Of a stretch of DNA of 64,000 nt, positions 28,082 through 38,190 are shown one piece after another (the first letter of the stretch is position 1; each line of letters starts with the position of its first letter). The position numbers and the translations under genes are program-made. The stretch is from Epithemia pelagica (lineage: Eukaryota; Bacillariophyta; Bacillariophyceae; Surirellales; Surirellaceae), in contig OX337238.1 in the NCBI GenBank assembly GCA_946965045.2, forward strand, positions 2,604,001-2,668,000, written 5' to 3'. Under the pieces are notes generated by a model. That model saw nothing but the letters and a program-made list of their open reading frames with translations. It was not told the DNA's origin and searched no databases.

Positions 28082-31000
28082 TATAGGTATCAAGTTTCAT
28101 CGCCGAAGTTTCTCCGCCTAAACTTCGGCACCTAAGTTTCTCCGAAGTTTCATGACGCTGCTTTGGCCTTACCTAAGTTTCGGGTGGCCCTTTAAATATT
28201 TAGCCTATGTATTGAATCCTGTCTGTGAACGTTGGTGTCAACGTCCATATCTTCCGAGTGGTCTTTCGTGTGGATGTCCATTCTGCCAACCAAACATGAT
28301 CTGCCGTCTCGAATCGACAGGAACCATGTACCATGTACCCGCCTCCATCTTCATCCAACAACCAAACAAAAGTCGTGATTGCTGCTGTGGTGATCACTGA
28401 CGAGCATTGATAACCATCATGGACAACCTTACGGAGGTTGAGCAGGACGTTGGTACCTCCCCGTCATTTGCCAATATATCTCCATTGACAGACGACCAAC
28501 AGCAGATGTTGGAGGCGCAGACGAACCAAAACGATGTCAACGAGGTGGTTGCAGAGGATGTCGAAGAAGTGGCAGAAGTGCAAGTGCTGGTGGGAGCAAA
28601 GCGAAAGGTCAATCCTCCCAAAAAGAAGGCCAATCAACTTGTCCGAGATCAATTCAAGATCGGGCCAGACCCCAACCGACAGGGGTATCTGGCCGTTGTA
28701 TGCGTGCATTGTAAAGAGTTCCGATCCTGGAAAACATTCAACGCGAGTGTTGCCTCCAACCACATTATCCACAAGTGTCGTAAAGTTCCTGCAACCATCA
28801 AAGACAGTTGTGAAGACGCGACACAAGCTTCAAAGCGGGCCAAGAAGCAACTCGGGTTGATTGTTGGTGGTCCATTGAGTCAAGAGTCGTCGGCTTCTGT
28901 CAGCAACAGCAGTGGCAGTGGTGAGAATGTTGTCAGCAATGGTAGTAGTTCCCGTAAGGCTCCATCCACCATCACCACCACCAAGAAACAGTCTTCGTCA
29001 CAGCAATCATCCATGCTGCAGTTTGGCCACATTGTCAACGAAGTGACTGCAAACAAGGCAATCACAAAGTCCGTCGAAACGATGCTGGCACGTTTCGAAC
29101 CACTCAACAGGGTTAGTGACCCATTCTTCCAGGACGAGATGGTGTCACGTTGGGGAAAGGCTATTCTTCGACACCTTCCCAACCATCAGGATACTGTATA
29201 CAAGCGATTTGTTCTCCCCATTGATAGAAACTGTCGTGAGGAGCTGAAGCAAATGTTGCACAAGATTCAGGGTGGACTTACCATTGCTGCTGACGGTGTG
29301 ACAGCAAATGGTACGAGTACCATTCTGTACACAGTCTCCAAGGGTCCAGTCACTATGTTTTGTAGAGCCACGAGACTTCGAAACGAAGCACATGTGGCTG
29401 ATGCAGAGGTGGAGGACATGGTGGATTTTATGGAGACAGCACGTCGCGACTTTGATACATCAGTGGTTTGTGTTGCTTGTGACAACGCAGCCAACAATAT
29501 TGTTAAAGGAGCATGTGAGAAGTACAGAGAACGCAACAAATCAGAACCTAGTATTCTCCATAACCGAGACTGTGCACACTGCATTGATCTGGTGGCCAAA
29601 GATCTGGCAAAGGTTCCATGCATTGAGTCTGTCCTGACCGATGCTCAGTTACTCATGGAGTTTTCCACAACAGACAACATCGATGGCATCCGGCACGAGC
29701 TTGTGCGAACTGGAGAGCTCCCTCGGTCTTGTGGTCATGTGACCAATTACTCCGACACCAGATTCAACAAAGTCGGCATGACACTCATGTCTATAACCAA
29801 ACAGAGGCAGTTCTACGAGTGGTGCTGTAACAATCCACCTATGTTCATGCAGTACTACAATACGAGGAACAAGAAGCGTCAGGAGAAGCTTGATGCTGCT
29901 CTCCGATTGGTCAATCGCGATTTCTGGGCGAAGCTTCATGTCCTAACTCAACTATTCCAAGTCATTGAACATGGAACGAAGCTGGTATCAAGTGAGAAAT
30001 TCCCACTGTCAGCATACTACCCACTGGTTGTGGCAATGAGGAACGAGATTCACCAAGTCATGAAGAACAGTAGTGGAACACGATCTTTTGATTCTCTGTT
30101 TGCAGTGCCTGGGGCAAAAGAATCAATTTTGGACAGTATTGATGTCCGCTTCAACTTCGCTGGTGTCCAACCCAATGGAAGGAAAGTTGGGCTACTTGAC
30201 AAGTACCATGTGTGGGCGTATATTGTTGACCCATTCCGCCCAATGATCCCATTCCGTCCGTTGCTTCCCTCCCTTGCTCGTTCTGTCCGAGAAGCAATCG
30301 ACTTCTTTGTCCACGAGGATGGCTCAGCAACTCCAACAAACTCAGCAACTCCTCCTCCAGCTCCAGGTCCACCTCAATACAACCCAAACTATGACTATGG
30401 GGATGAAGATATTGCTGAGGTCCAACAAGCAATCCGTGAAATTGAGCGAGAATTGGAACCATCACAGAGCAACAAGACTGTTGTCGACAGGGAGCTTCGG
30501 TCGTACCTAGGTCGTTCTGGAGACTGGATTGACCTGTTCCACAAAGAAAAGGCACGGCCATCTATGGACAAGAATGCAGAAGAGTGTCAGCTGACCATTG
30601 AAATGGTTACCAAATGGCTCGAAGACACGGGATGGTATCAAGGACGGATGGAGTTCTTCAGCATAGCACCGTCCACAAAGGTGTTTCCATTGCTGATTGA
30701 ACCACTCCTATCTGTCAGGGCAACAGGGTCAATTTGTGTCGAGAGAGTTGCTAAACCTCTGAAAAATAATATTTGGAATAAACTTCGTGCATCGCTTGGC
30801 CAGGACAAGGCTGAGGTTTGCCTCAGGGTTGGGCTCAACCTACGGTATCTGCTGAACGTGCGGTCAAATATCCGCCAAGCAACCCATGAGCAATACCTTG
30901 ATTGTGATCTCTTTGGATCTGTGTAAGTCAATCAATGGTTTACCTTTGATATAGACGAGGACCTGTTGTGTTGTTGGTCTTTATTACGTCTTACGAAAAA

Positions 31001-31120
31001 ATGAGGGAAGGAGCCGTATTTCATAGCTACCTAAACTACCTAAACTTCAAAACCTAAGTTTCACCTAAACTTCTTTAGAAACTACACTAAAAATCTGAGT
31101 ACCTAAGTTTGATAGCTATA
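28082..31120 (+). mobile_element. hAT DNA transposon, apparently complete, 3039 bp
   Basis: Left end TATAGGTATCAAGTTTC, right end (reverse complement) TATAGCTATCAAACTT: about 16-bp imperfect terminal inverted repeats, flanked by the 8-bp duplication GTTTTGGG. Both ends have subterminal clusters of CCTAAGTTTC and close variants (28085-28190 and 31025-31110), typical hAT transposase-binding arrays (family knowledge). One uninterrupted transposase ORF lies inside. The empty-site sequence can be seen in the related arrestin leaders near 39500. Confidence 0.92.
28419..30926 (+). CDS. hAT-family transposase, 835 residues
   Basis: ATG chosen at 28419 (MDNLTEVEQD); the frame is open a few codons upstream without ATG. 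BED-type zinc finger at about residues 85-130 (CVHCKEF ... ASNHIIHKC). DUF659/RNase H-like core follows, with ITIAADG-type and CVACDNAANN segments and DCAHCIDLVAKDL (about 385-395), then a long helical insertion. The C-terminal hAT dimerisation region contains SICVERVAKPLKN ... RASL (about 775-800). A Pro/Ala-rich linker lies at about 640-670. The length is normal. It cuts and pastes the element between its terminal repeats. No stop or frameshift, so the copy may be active. Confidence 0.9.
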   Translation: MDNLTEVEQDVGTSPSFANISPLTDDQQQMLEAQTNQNDVNEVVAEDVEEVAEVQVLVGAKRKVNPPKKKANQLVRDQFKIGPDPNRQGYLAVVCVHCKEFRSWKTFNASVASNHIIHKCRKVPATIKDSCEDATQASKRAKKQLGLIVGGPLSQESSASVSNSSGSGENVVSNGSSSRKAPSTITTTKKQSSSQQSSMLQFGHIVNEVTANKAITKSVETMLARFEPLNRVSDPFFQDEMVSRWGKAILRHLPNHQDTVYKRFVLPIDRNCREELKQMLHKIQGGLTIAADGVTANGTSTILYTVSKGPVTMFCRATRLRNEAHVADAEVEDMVDFMETARRDFDTSVVCVACDNAANNIVKGACEKYRERNKSEPSILHNRDCAHCIDLVAKDLAKVPCIESVLTDAQLLMEFSTTDNIDGIRHELVRTGELPRSCGHVTNYSDTRFNKVGMTLMSITKQRQFYEWCCNNPPMFMQYYNTRNKKRQEKLDAALRLVNRDFWAKLHVLTQLFQVIEHGTKLVSSEKFPLSAYYPLVVAMRNEIHQVMKNSSGTRSFDSLFAVPGAKESILDSIDVRFNFAGVQPNGRKVGLLDKYHVWAYIVDPFRPMIPFRPLLPSLARSVREAIDFFVHEDGSATPTNSATPPPAPGPPQYNPNYDYGDEDIAEVQQAIREIERELEPSQSNKTVVDRELRSYLGRSGDWIDLFHKEKARPSMDKNAEECQLTIEMVTKWLEDTGWYQGRMEFFSIAPSTKVFPLLIEPLLSVRATGSICVERVAKPLKNNIWNKLRASLGQDKAEVCLRVGLNLRYLLNVRSNIRQATHEQYLDCDLFGSV

Positions 31121-31128
31121 GTTTTGGG
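31121..31128 (+). repeat. hAT target-site duplication, right
   Basis: GTTTTGGG, identical to 28074-28081. Confidence 0.88.
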
Positions 31129-31375
31129 TCTGTGTGTTCTTCCGAATTACACACTTCCCTTTTATCGTCCTGTTGTGTGCTGCTGGGGGAACAAAAGGAC
31201 TCATGAACAACAACAACACACCAACACCGAAAGCGGTAATGGACACGATCCGCACCATGCTATGTCTACGCCACATAGCCAAGGCACGGGTTGTTTGTTC
31301 CCGCACAACAAAGGGAAATCTGACGAGTCGCATATGGATCGCCGTGGAGTGTTTGTCGATTGTCGGCACGCACAC
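31129..31375 (-). pseudogene. Arrestin-upstream small ORF, truncated by hAT
   Basis: Minus-strand reading gives IVSITAFGVGVLLLFM (a hydrophobic segment) followed by FVPPAAHNRTIKGKCVIRKN TQT. It then runs into the hAT end, where it stops. Homologous sequence lies upstream of arrestin 1 (39340-39510) and arrestin 2 (50863-51070). The arrestin 2 version is open too (VVLLLWITLFVPPGVAHTRT). The arrestin 1 version has a frame break. It is either a small single-pass protein or a 5' leader that happens to be open. Confidence 0.4.
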
Positions 31376-31618
31376 CTATCTTGCTCTTTGGACGGCGCGC
31401 GATCGTCTCCAACGGATTTCTCACACACGCGCCAAGTAGTGCCCCATAGTCAAAGACGTTCTGTGGACGAGATGTACTCCCTTCTTCCATGGCTTCATGA
31501 GCGCATGGCGAGATTCCAACGACCAACGACCGATTCGGAACCTGATATCAAGGTTGTGAGCGATCCAGCAAAAGGGGAAGCATTCGATTCATCTCTATAT
31601 GGAAACAAAACAACCAAG

Positions 31619-33395
31619 ATGGCGGCACCAGGACAATGGCACTACTGTCGGTGGCTACTCTCGCTCGTTGGGATTGGCTTGACAGGTGCAACGACTCCAT
31701 TACCATCATCATCATTGGATCCGCACACGGCTGCCCAGCGCCTCATCGAGGCACTGAGTGTCGTCGCACGAGGCGAAGCAACTCAAGTGAAAGATGATGG
31801 TAGTCTCGACCAGGAGATGCAACTCGTCTTTGGTTCAGAATGGTCGCAACAACAAAAACAAAAACAACAGCCAATGAAGCACGACGAGAACGACAATCAG
31901 AACGACTCGACCATTGACACTCGACTGTTCAAGGACCGAGATGACACGTTTTATGCCGATCGCTATGTGGCGGACATGCTCGAAATCCTCCACGATCCCG
32001 ATTGTATGAGTGGATCGTTGGATGCCTCGTCGGCTGACTTTGACAAGCAACAAGTCGTTCAACGTTTGAAAAAATGCGGCTTGGTCCATGTGCAACATGC
32101 CATTTCCCGGCAGATTCTGGAACCCTACAAAAAGAATGTCACGTCCTACATGAAGGGTCTCATGAATGGGCGTATTTCGAGCCAGGGAAAGACCACGTTT
32201 GGGGAAAACTACTTTATTCACGAAACGAGTCGGCATCGCTACGATCTTTGCTTTCCACCCGATTTATTGAATGAAGACGTCATGGCTCACCCCCTCATTC
32301 TCGATGTCGTGTCAGATCGGCAAATGATTGGGTACGTATCTGTGTGCAATGTCATGACATGGTAAGCTATTTCTGGTAATGACTTGCCTTATTTTACTCT
32401 TCCGTTTGATTTGCAGTGAACATGTGATTATGCAGGATTTTGGAGCCGTCGTATCGGAGCCTGGTTCGGAATTGCAGCATTGGCATGTCGACGATGAAAT
32501 TTTTGAATCTCTCTTTGATACCCACGGTTTGGCCGGTCACGATCTGCCACCCTTTTCGATTGGTGTCATGATTCCCCTCTTGAATACCACGATTCGACAT
32601 GGACCCACCGAATTTTGCATGGGTCGAAATGCCGTGAATCGCATCCACAAGTTTCCCCAGTTTCGCAACCAAACCCTCCGACAAGTCTACCTCGATGCCC
32701 TGGCGTATTGGAATCGTGAAGATTGTCCCCCTCGATTTTTACGAACACCGTTACCACAGTTTGGAGACATGCTCTTGTTCTTTTTCAATACCATGCACCG
32801 TGGAGGGGAAAATTTCAGCCCCGACGTTCGAACTGTCTTGTATCAAACCTATGTCCAACCCTGGTTTCGCGATGACAATTTCAATCATGAAACTATCAAA
32901 GAGTTTGGATCCGATCCCTATTTGGAAGACTTGTTTGCTCATGTTCGAGCGGCCGTGCCGGATCATTACAGGATGGACGAGGAGTCAGAGGAACCAGAAG
33001 ATGCGTCATTAGAGTACCAGTTTGACGATTTGGAACGCATGGGAACCTTTGAACCCCCCGGTGGTCACGCCGCAGAGGACAACACCAGCAATTCCACCCA
33101 CAAACGACATGAAATCATGGTGAGCAATGTCAATGTCGAATTGCAACACTTGAAACTGTGTTTTGTATCGCCCATCCAGAATAGTAGTAGTATCCACCCA
33201 ACCAACAAGACTGAAAGTGACGACAAGGAAGATTGTTTGGAGGCTCCTCCCCTCGGGCATGGCAGGCTAGTGAATGCGTACGCAGGAGAAGTCATGCAAG
33301 TGGTACAACATCATCCCGAGCATGTTATTCTCAAATCGTGGACGATTCAAGGCAGTGAACAACTCTTTCTCGCCTACATGTACTTCGACCAGTGA
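31619..33395 (+). CDS. PhyH-like 2-oxoglutarate/Fe(II) dioxygenase with signal peptide, two exons
   Basis: Exon 1 31619-32331, intron 32332-32416 (85 nt, GTACGT...TTGCAG), exon 2 32417-33395; 563 residues. The ATG at 31619 was chosen because it has an AAG-ATG-G context and is followed by a signal-like MAAPGQWHYCRWLLSLVGIG. An in-frame ATG at 31472 is an alternative. The catalytic core has HVDDE with H261 and D263, distal H365 in NTMHRGG, and Arg about 13 residues further for 2-oxoglutarate. This matches phytanoyl-CoA dioxygenase-like enzymes. Gln/Asn-rich segment at about residues 78-100. The product is probably a lumenal or secreted hydroxylase; the substrate is unknown. Confidence 0.78.
32332..32416 (+). 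other. Intron of PhyH-like gene
   Basis: GTACGT donor and TTTGATTTGCAG acceptor, 85 nt, phase 2. Without splicing, exon 1 runs into TAA 11 codons past the donor. Splicing joins ATT-GG to T-GAA and restores a frame of 326 more codons. Confidence 0.85.
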
Positions 33396-34056
33396 CATGA
33401 GGACGACGCCGAGGACCCAAACTGTCGGTCCATGATGGTGTCATCACAAGGCAGATAGATAATCCTAACGACAACATGTCCATATAAAGAAACGTCTTCG
33501 ATAGAAAGTCCATTGCGGATTGTGGACACCATGCGCGGTGGTGCTGCGCTGTGACGGAGATCGTTCTTGTTTGTACGGGACAGGTGACAGTCTATGGAAA
33601 TGAAGGTAGCTTTTTCCCAGAGGAGAGCGCCTCTCCGTGTCAAGTGCTCGTCCAGTCCTTCTGTGAGTCGTCCACGCTCGTCGATTCTCGACCCGAAACA
33701 CACTCCATGCCTACCTTGTACCACGAAAAGGGAACGTCGATCATGATACAACCATGTATTCTGTATCCCTAATCTCTTCCTTTGTAGATTCGTTAGGACC
33801 GTATGTATATAGGTAGTTTATTGTAAGAATCTCGCTACTCCCTGCGAACTATGGTGTTGGTATCGTCCCCCTATTCTTTGGCTCTATTCGGCATGTATGT
33901 ATGTATGTATGAAAAAATCCCCTGGTTTCAAATATCTATTGTTACCCATGGACGCACGTTCACCCACACCCTGCGAAACGGACCGATTGGTGCCTCATTT
34001 TCCCCGATTCGTGTGCTGTGTTGTGGATGCTGCTGGTTGGTGGCAGTTGTATAGTT
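33396..34056. other. Convergent 3' intergenic region
   Basis: Lies between the 3' ends of the PhyH-like gene (+) and the receiver-domain gene (-). Contains a short ATGT microsatellite at 33890-33912. ORFs of 60-125 codons on both strands have no recognisable motif. Probably both 3' UTRs. Confidence 0.4.
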
Positions 34057-34676
34057 TTACATGGACGCTCGTCGTCGTTGTTGTCGTCGCAGACTATCGT
34101 GGTGGCTGCTGCCGGGACTGTGGCCCTTGAGAATACCAGCCAAGGCATTGGTCAAGATATACTTGTTGCTGGGCAAGGGTTTGAGCATAAAGGCATGGGC
34201 CCCGGCCATTTCAAATTCTTCTTGCAACCACTGCGACGACAAGCCACACACGATTGTTTGTTTCGTGTTGTTGTTGTTGTGGTTGTGGTGATTGCGCAAG
34301 AGGAGATCGTGCAACTGCGGGACCGTTTCAATGCCGAGCAATTTGCGATCGGCCGAACTGCTCAAGTATTGATCAATCAAAATCAAATCAAAGGGACGGC
34401 TGTTCTTGGCAACCGTGGATGATTGGTGGGCGGCGGCCGCCACCAAGTCAAGGGCCGTTTCCCCATCGGGAGCTTCCTTGATTTTCCATGTGGGTTCGAC
34501 GTTTTTGAGTAAGCGTTTCATGAGTTTGCGCAACAAGTCATCACTTTCCACCAACAAGACATGGAGGTGTTGCGGCAAGGGACTATTGCTAGTGTTGTTG
34601 GTATTGGGGTGGTGGTGGTCCGAGGATGGAGAATTTCCCACTGGCAGGGTGGGTGTACTCGATTGTTGTTGTTGCA

Positions 34677-34733
<57 letters not shown>

Positions 34734-35060
34734 GGAGTTTGCGATGTTGATTGAAATCTGGACACTGGGAGACGATTTTGCCCACTCGTGGTGGGTGTTG
34801 GTGTTGGCGTCGTGGTTGTTCGGGCAAGTCCGCTTGGGAGGTGGCATGCTTCTGGTCTCCCCACAGCAAAAAGGACGAAGACGAAGAAGTAGTGGTAGTA
34901 CTACTACGAGTCGTACTGGAACTGAACACTGTATCGACCGTTTCCTTGGTGGCGGTAGAAGTGGGCGACAAGGACCCTTCGTGCGATTGCTGGTGTTGTT
35001 GTTTCCAATTGGATCCCATGGAGGCCCTCCGTTGTCGTCGTGATGGTTGTGGTGGTTGAA

Positions 35061-35099
<39 letters not shown>

Positions 35100-36081
35100 A
35101 TGGTAATGAGGATTCGTCCTTGTCCAAACTTGAACAAGTGGTGGACCCGATGGAGACTTGGCGAGCTCTTGGTCGTCGTTGTGGTGGTTCGGATGGAGCA
35201 GTATTTGGTACGGTTGTCAATGGTGACGATGATAATGATACTGTTTGGGTGTGGTTGTTTTGGTGGTCCGGATTCGTGTCTTGGTGCTTGGATGCCCAGA
35301 CAGGATTGGTCATGGTAGTGGTGTTGGTGGGGAAACAGGATCCCATGGAAGCTCTTCGTCGTGGTTGTCGTCGGCTCGTGGTTGTCGTGGTGGTAGCAGT
35401 AGCAGTTGTGGTGGTGGGTGTCGGTGGCAACGTCGAGGATGCAGCGTTGCAATGGCCGGGACTTGGAGGAGGAGAATCCTTGGTGGATTGGTTACTACTA
35501 CTACTAGTATTGTTGGTTCGGTCCACCAGAGGACGGGAGGAGGAGGAGTGGCTTGTGGTGGTGGTAGTAGTGGTAGTGGCTTCACGAGGTGACGTCCACA
35601 CGGAGAAGGGCGAAAAGCACGATATGGTAGAAGTGTTGGTGGTAGTGGTGGTTCCCATGGATCGTCGTCGAGGAATGCGTCGTCCTGGTGTTGTGGTTGT
35701 TGTTGTTGTGGTTGGTGTTGTTGTTGTCGTTGGTGGTGGTGGTCGTGGTGGCAACAAGAGGGATGAGGACGACACTGAGGGAGTCGCAGATGGATTCGTT
35801 TCTTGTTGTTCCGTCCGTTCGATACTGGCAATGCCCACACCACTGCCATGCATGGAAGCTCGTCGACGGCGTTGTCTTCTTGGAGATGATGATGATTGCT
35901 GTGACTGTGGTTGTTGTGGTTGTGATAGTTTGGGATCCATCGAGGAAGAGGATTTGTGGCGCCAATCCAACAACCAGGAAGCGGTCGTCGTCGTTTCGCT
36001 GCTAGTGTTATTGTTAGTTTCGGTTGACGACAAGAACTTGCGTCGTTGGATGCGTGGAAATCGTTGATGAATCATCATCAT
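34057..36081 (-). CDS. Receiver-domain protein with repeated RRRASM motifs, 674 residues
   Basis: C-terminal response-regulator receiver domain (about residues 512-645): acidic pair in LLVESDDLL, phospho-acceptor Asp570 in LILIDQY, Ser in VCGLSS, Lys in MLKPLP. Its alpha3 loop contains a Ser/Ala insertion. The first 500 residues are disordered, with Thr, Ser, Pro, Asn and Gln runs, including an uninterrupted Asn run (35063-35099) and a Gln run (34680-34733). A basic serine motif of the form RRRASM or RRRSMG recurs about five times and the protein ends with it. No histidine kinase or DNA-binding domain was seen. It is probably a phosphorelay output or adaptor (inference). Convergent with the PhyH-like gene. 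Confidence 0.8.
34680..34733. repeat. (TTG)n / (CAA)n microsatellite in coding sequence
   Basis: An uninterrupted TTG run on the plus strand encodes polyglutamine in the minus-strand receiver-domain protein. A second run at 35063-35099 is read in the Asn frame. Confidence 0.9.
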
Positions 36082-36319
36082 GGTTGGGTTTGCCTCGATT
36101 CTCTCTATTGCAAAAACAAACGACCAACCAATGAATGAGTCCAGACTGTCCCTACAAGTTTCCCCGCTCGGTTAGTGAAGGTCCAAAACTGTCCGGCCGT
36201 CGGGTCATTTGTCTGGTACGAATTGGAAGCAGTCATTTATTTTCTATAGTAGTGTACTGATTCGTACTTACAATCGTTTTAATCGTAGAGACCATTGACA
36301 TTTTTTGGTGGCGTGGGAC
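36082..36319 (-). promoter_or_regulatory. Upstream region of the receiver-domain gene
   Basis: About 240 bp before the ATG at 36081 (minus). No clear core promoter motif. It ends at a MITE, which therefore lies in the shared divergent promoter region with the kelch gene at 36850. Confidence 0.3.
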
Positions 36320-36434
36320 TATACCCCCTAGCGTAAGGATGAGTCCTGGTCGTGAATGAGAGAGGGTGCATTCTGAGTAACAGATTGCACACACCGTCAT
36401 TCACGACCAGGACTCATCCTTACGCTAGGGAGTA
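36320..36434. mobile_element. 115-bp hairpin MITE
   Basis: A perfect 34-bp inverted repeat (36326-36359 and 36397-36430, starting CCCTAGCGTAAGGATGAGTC). A less perfect extension reaches the ends (TATACC against TACT). The element is flanked by a 7-bp direct repeat GTGGGAC (36313-36319 and 36435-36441). The loop can pair further (GGTGCA with TGCACA). Coding capacity none. It would form a strong hairpin in RNA and single-stranded DNA. The superfamily is not assignable from this copy. Confidence 0.85.
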
Positions 36435-36849
36435 GTGGGACCACAGATTCGTTCCCCCCAAAGATTCTCTGCTACCTGCTACCTGCTTCTACGATGACAA
36501 CAACATAGTACTCCTAGCTCCTAGCTACCAAACAACACACCAACCAAACAACCACACCAACCAAACAACCACACCACACAGCAAACCGCAGAACCAAACA
36601 CCACCCACAACAAAAGAACGGACCGTCCACATACGAACAAGGTCGTCTCCCACGCACGACACAACACAACACAACACGACAACCACATCATCCTATTAAT
36701 CCAAGAGAATACTAAAAATACTAGGATGGTGCGGACACGGTTCGATTCTTCGGTCCTGGTACACCGTGGTTGAGAGCGATTACCGAAAAGTCTGAGATTG
36801 CAGCGACCGACGACGATTCACAAACCACCCACAAATCGCACCACCAACC
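36435..36849 (+). promoter_or_regulatory. Upstream region of kelch protein 0, AC-rich
   Basis: 36520-36690 is a low-complexity tract of ACCAAACAACC-type repeats on the plus strand, followed by a short AT-rich piece. Likely 5' UTR/promoter of the gene at 36850. The tract has almost no T, as is common for unstructured leaders. Confidence 0.45.
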
Positions 36850-38158
36850 ATGCCACGAGGACGCAAAAAGGCACCACCCCCCGCATCAGTACCACCACCA
36901 CCAGCCGTCAACCAGTTGGCCGTGCTGCAACAAGCGGCCGCCTCGGGTCTCGTTGTGGGGCATGGTGACACGGATTCCGCCGTTGTCACGTGGAACCGCA
37001 CCGACTGGCCACCCCTGTTGGGTGGATGGCGTCGATGGCATACCTCCGTCGTGGTGCACCATTCTCCTTCGGAACAAGCACCACAAACCTTTGTGGTGGT
37101 CTTGGGTGGTACCAAACAATCCGAAGGCTGTTCCAGTTCCGTCTTGGTCTTGCCGGTTCCAACGACGACACCACCACAACGACCGCAACACTGGCGTCTC
37201 GGTCCGTCGCTCGCCACACGACGCGCCGGTCATGCCGCCGTGGTGTGTCGCAATCACGTCTATGTCGTTGGTGGTGAATCGGGATTTGCTCGCATGGCCA
37301 GTTTGGAATGCATTGCCATTGCCGACTTGGTATCCGATGAGACGCAGGCAGCACCTCCCCCACGTCGTCGACGACGACGACGAGGTCGACCCAACTCCAC
37401 CGTCGTTCCCGTGGCGCAGCATGAGGACGACGACGATTCCGACTCGTCATTATCGTCGTCGTCATCATCGTCAACCCTCACCACGTCGAGTACTTTACGG
37501 CCCGGCTGGACGACCTTGTCGTGCGCATTGACGACGAAACGCTTGGGCTGTGCGGCGGCGGCCGTCTTGGATCGCTACCTGGTCGTGGCCGGAGGCATTG
37601 ATCAATTGTATCTGTCGAGTGTCGAACTTGTCGATACCCACACCCACACCATTTATCCGGGACCCGCACTCCAGTATGCCCGGTGCAGCAGTGGCATGGC
37701 CGTCGTCGACGACTGCCTGTACATGGTGGGAGGCGTGGGCAATGGATTCTTGGCCTCGGTGGAATCCTTGCAATTGAATACCACCAATCCCCACAATTCA
37801 AACAATTCGACGACCATTTCATCCATCTTTTCCAATCCGTGGCGCCTTCAAGTGGGTTGGACCTTGCCCATTCCCCGCAACGAACATGCCGTGACTCGTC
37901 TCGGATCGTGCATCATTGTCGCGGGCGGTTTTGAAAAACGCGAATCGCCGTCGTCGACCGTCGTCGTCTTGGATACCCAGCGACGCGTCGTTTGGGAATT
38001 GCCGTCCCTTTCCATGCCCCGCTTTCGCAGCAGTTTGGTGGCCGTGGCGGGTCAATTGGTGGTGTTGGGTGGCAGTACCCAAGCCTCGTGCGAAACCTTG
38101 CCCATTGGCTGCCAAAACGAACAACAAGGAGACGCAATAACAACCACGACAGGAACCC

Positions 38159-38190
<32 letters not shown>

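Noticed and set aside
31472-31618. Upstream ATG at 31472 as the start of the PhyH-like protein
   Set aside because: In frame and possible, but the ATG at 31619 has a better context and a signal-like segment follows directly.
34680-34733. CRISPR-like or satellite array
   Set aside because: It is a pure trinucleotide run encoding polyglutamine, with no spacers.
35063-36067. Plus-strand ORF of 334 codons rich in Val and Gly
   Set aside because: Antisense shadow of Thr/Asn/Gln repeats in the receiver-domain gene.
36770-37531. Alternative ORF overlapping the start of the large kelch gene
   Set aside because: His/Pro/Arg-rich out-of-frame reading of the kelch coding sequence, without kelch motifs.
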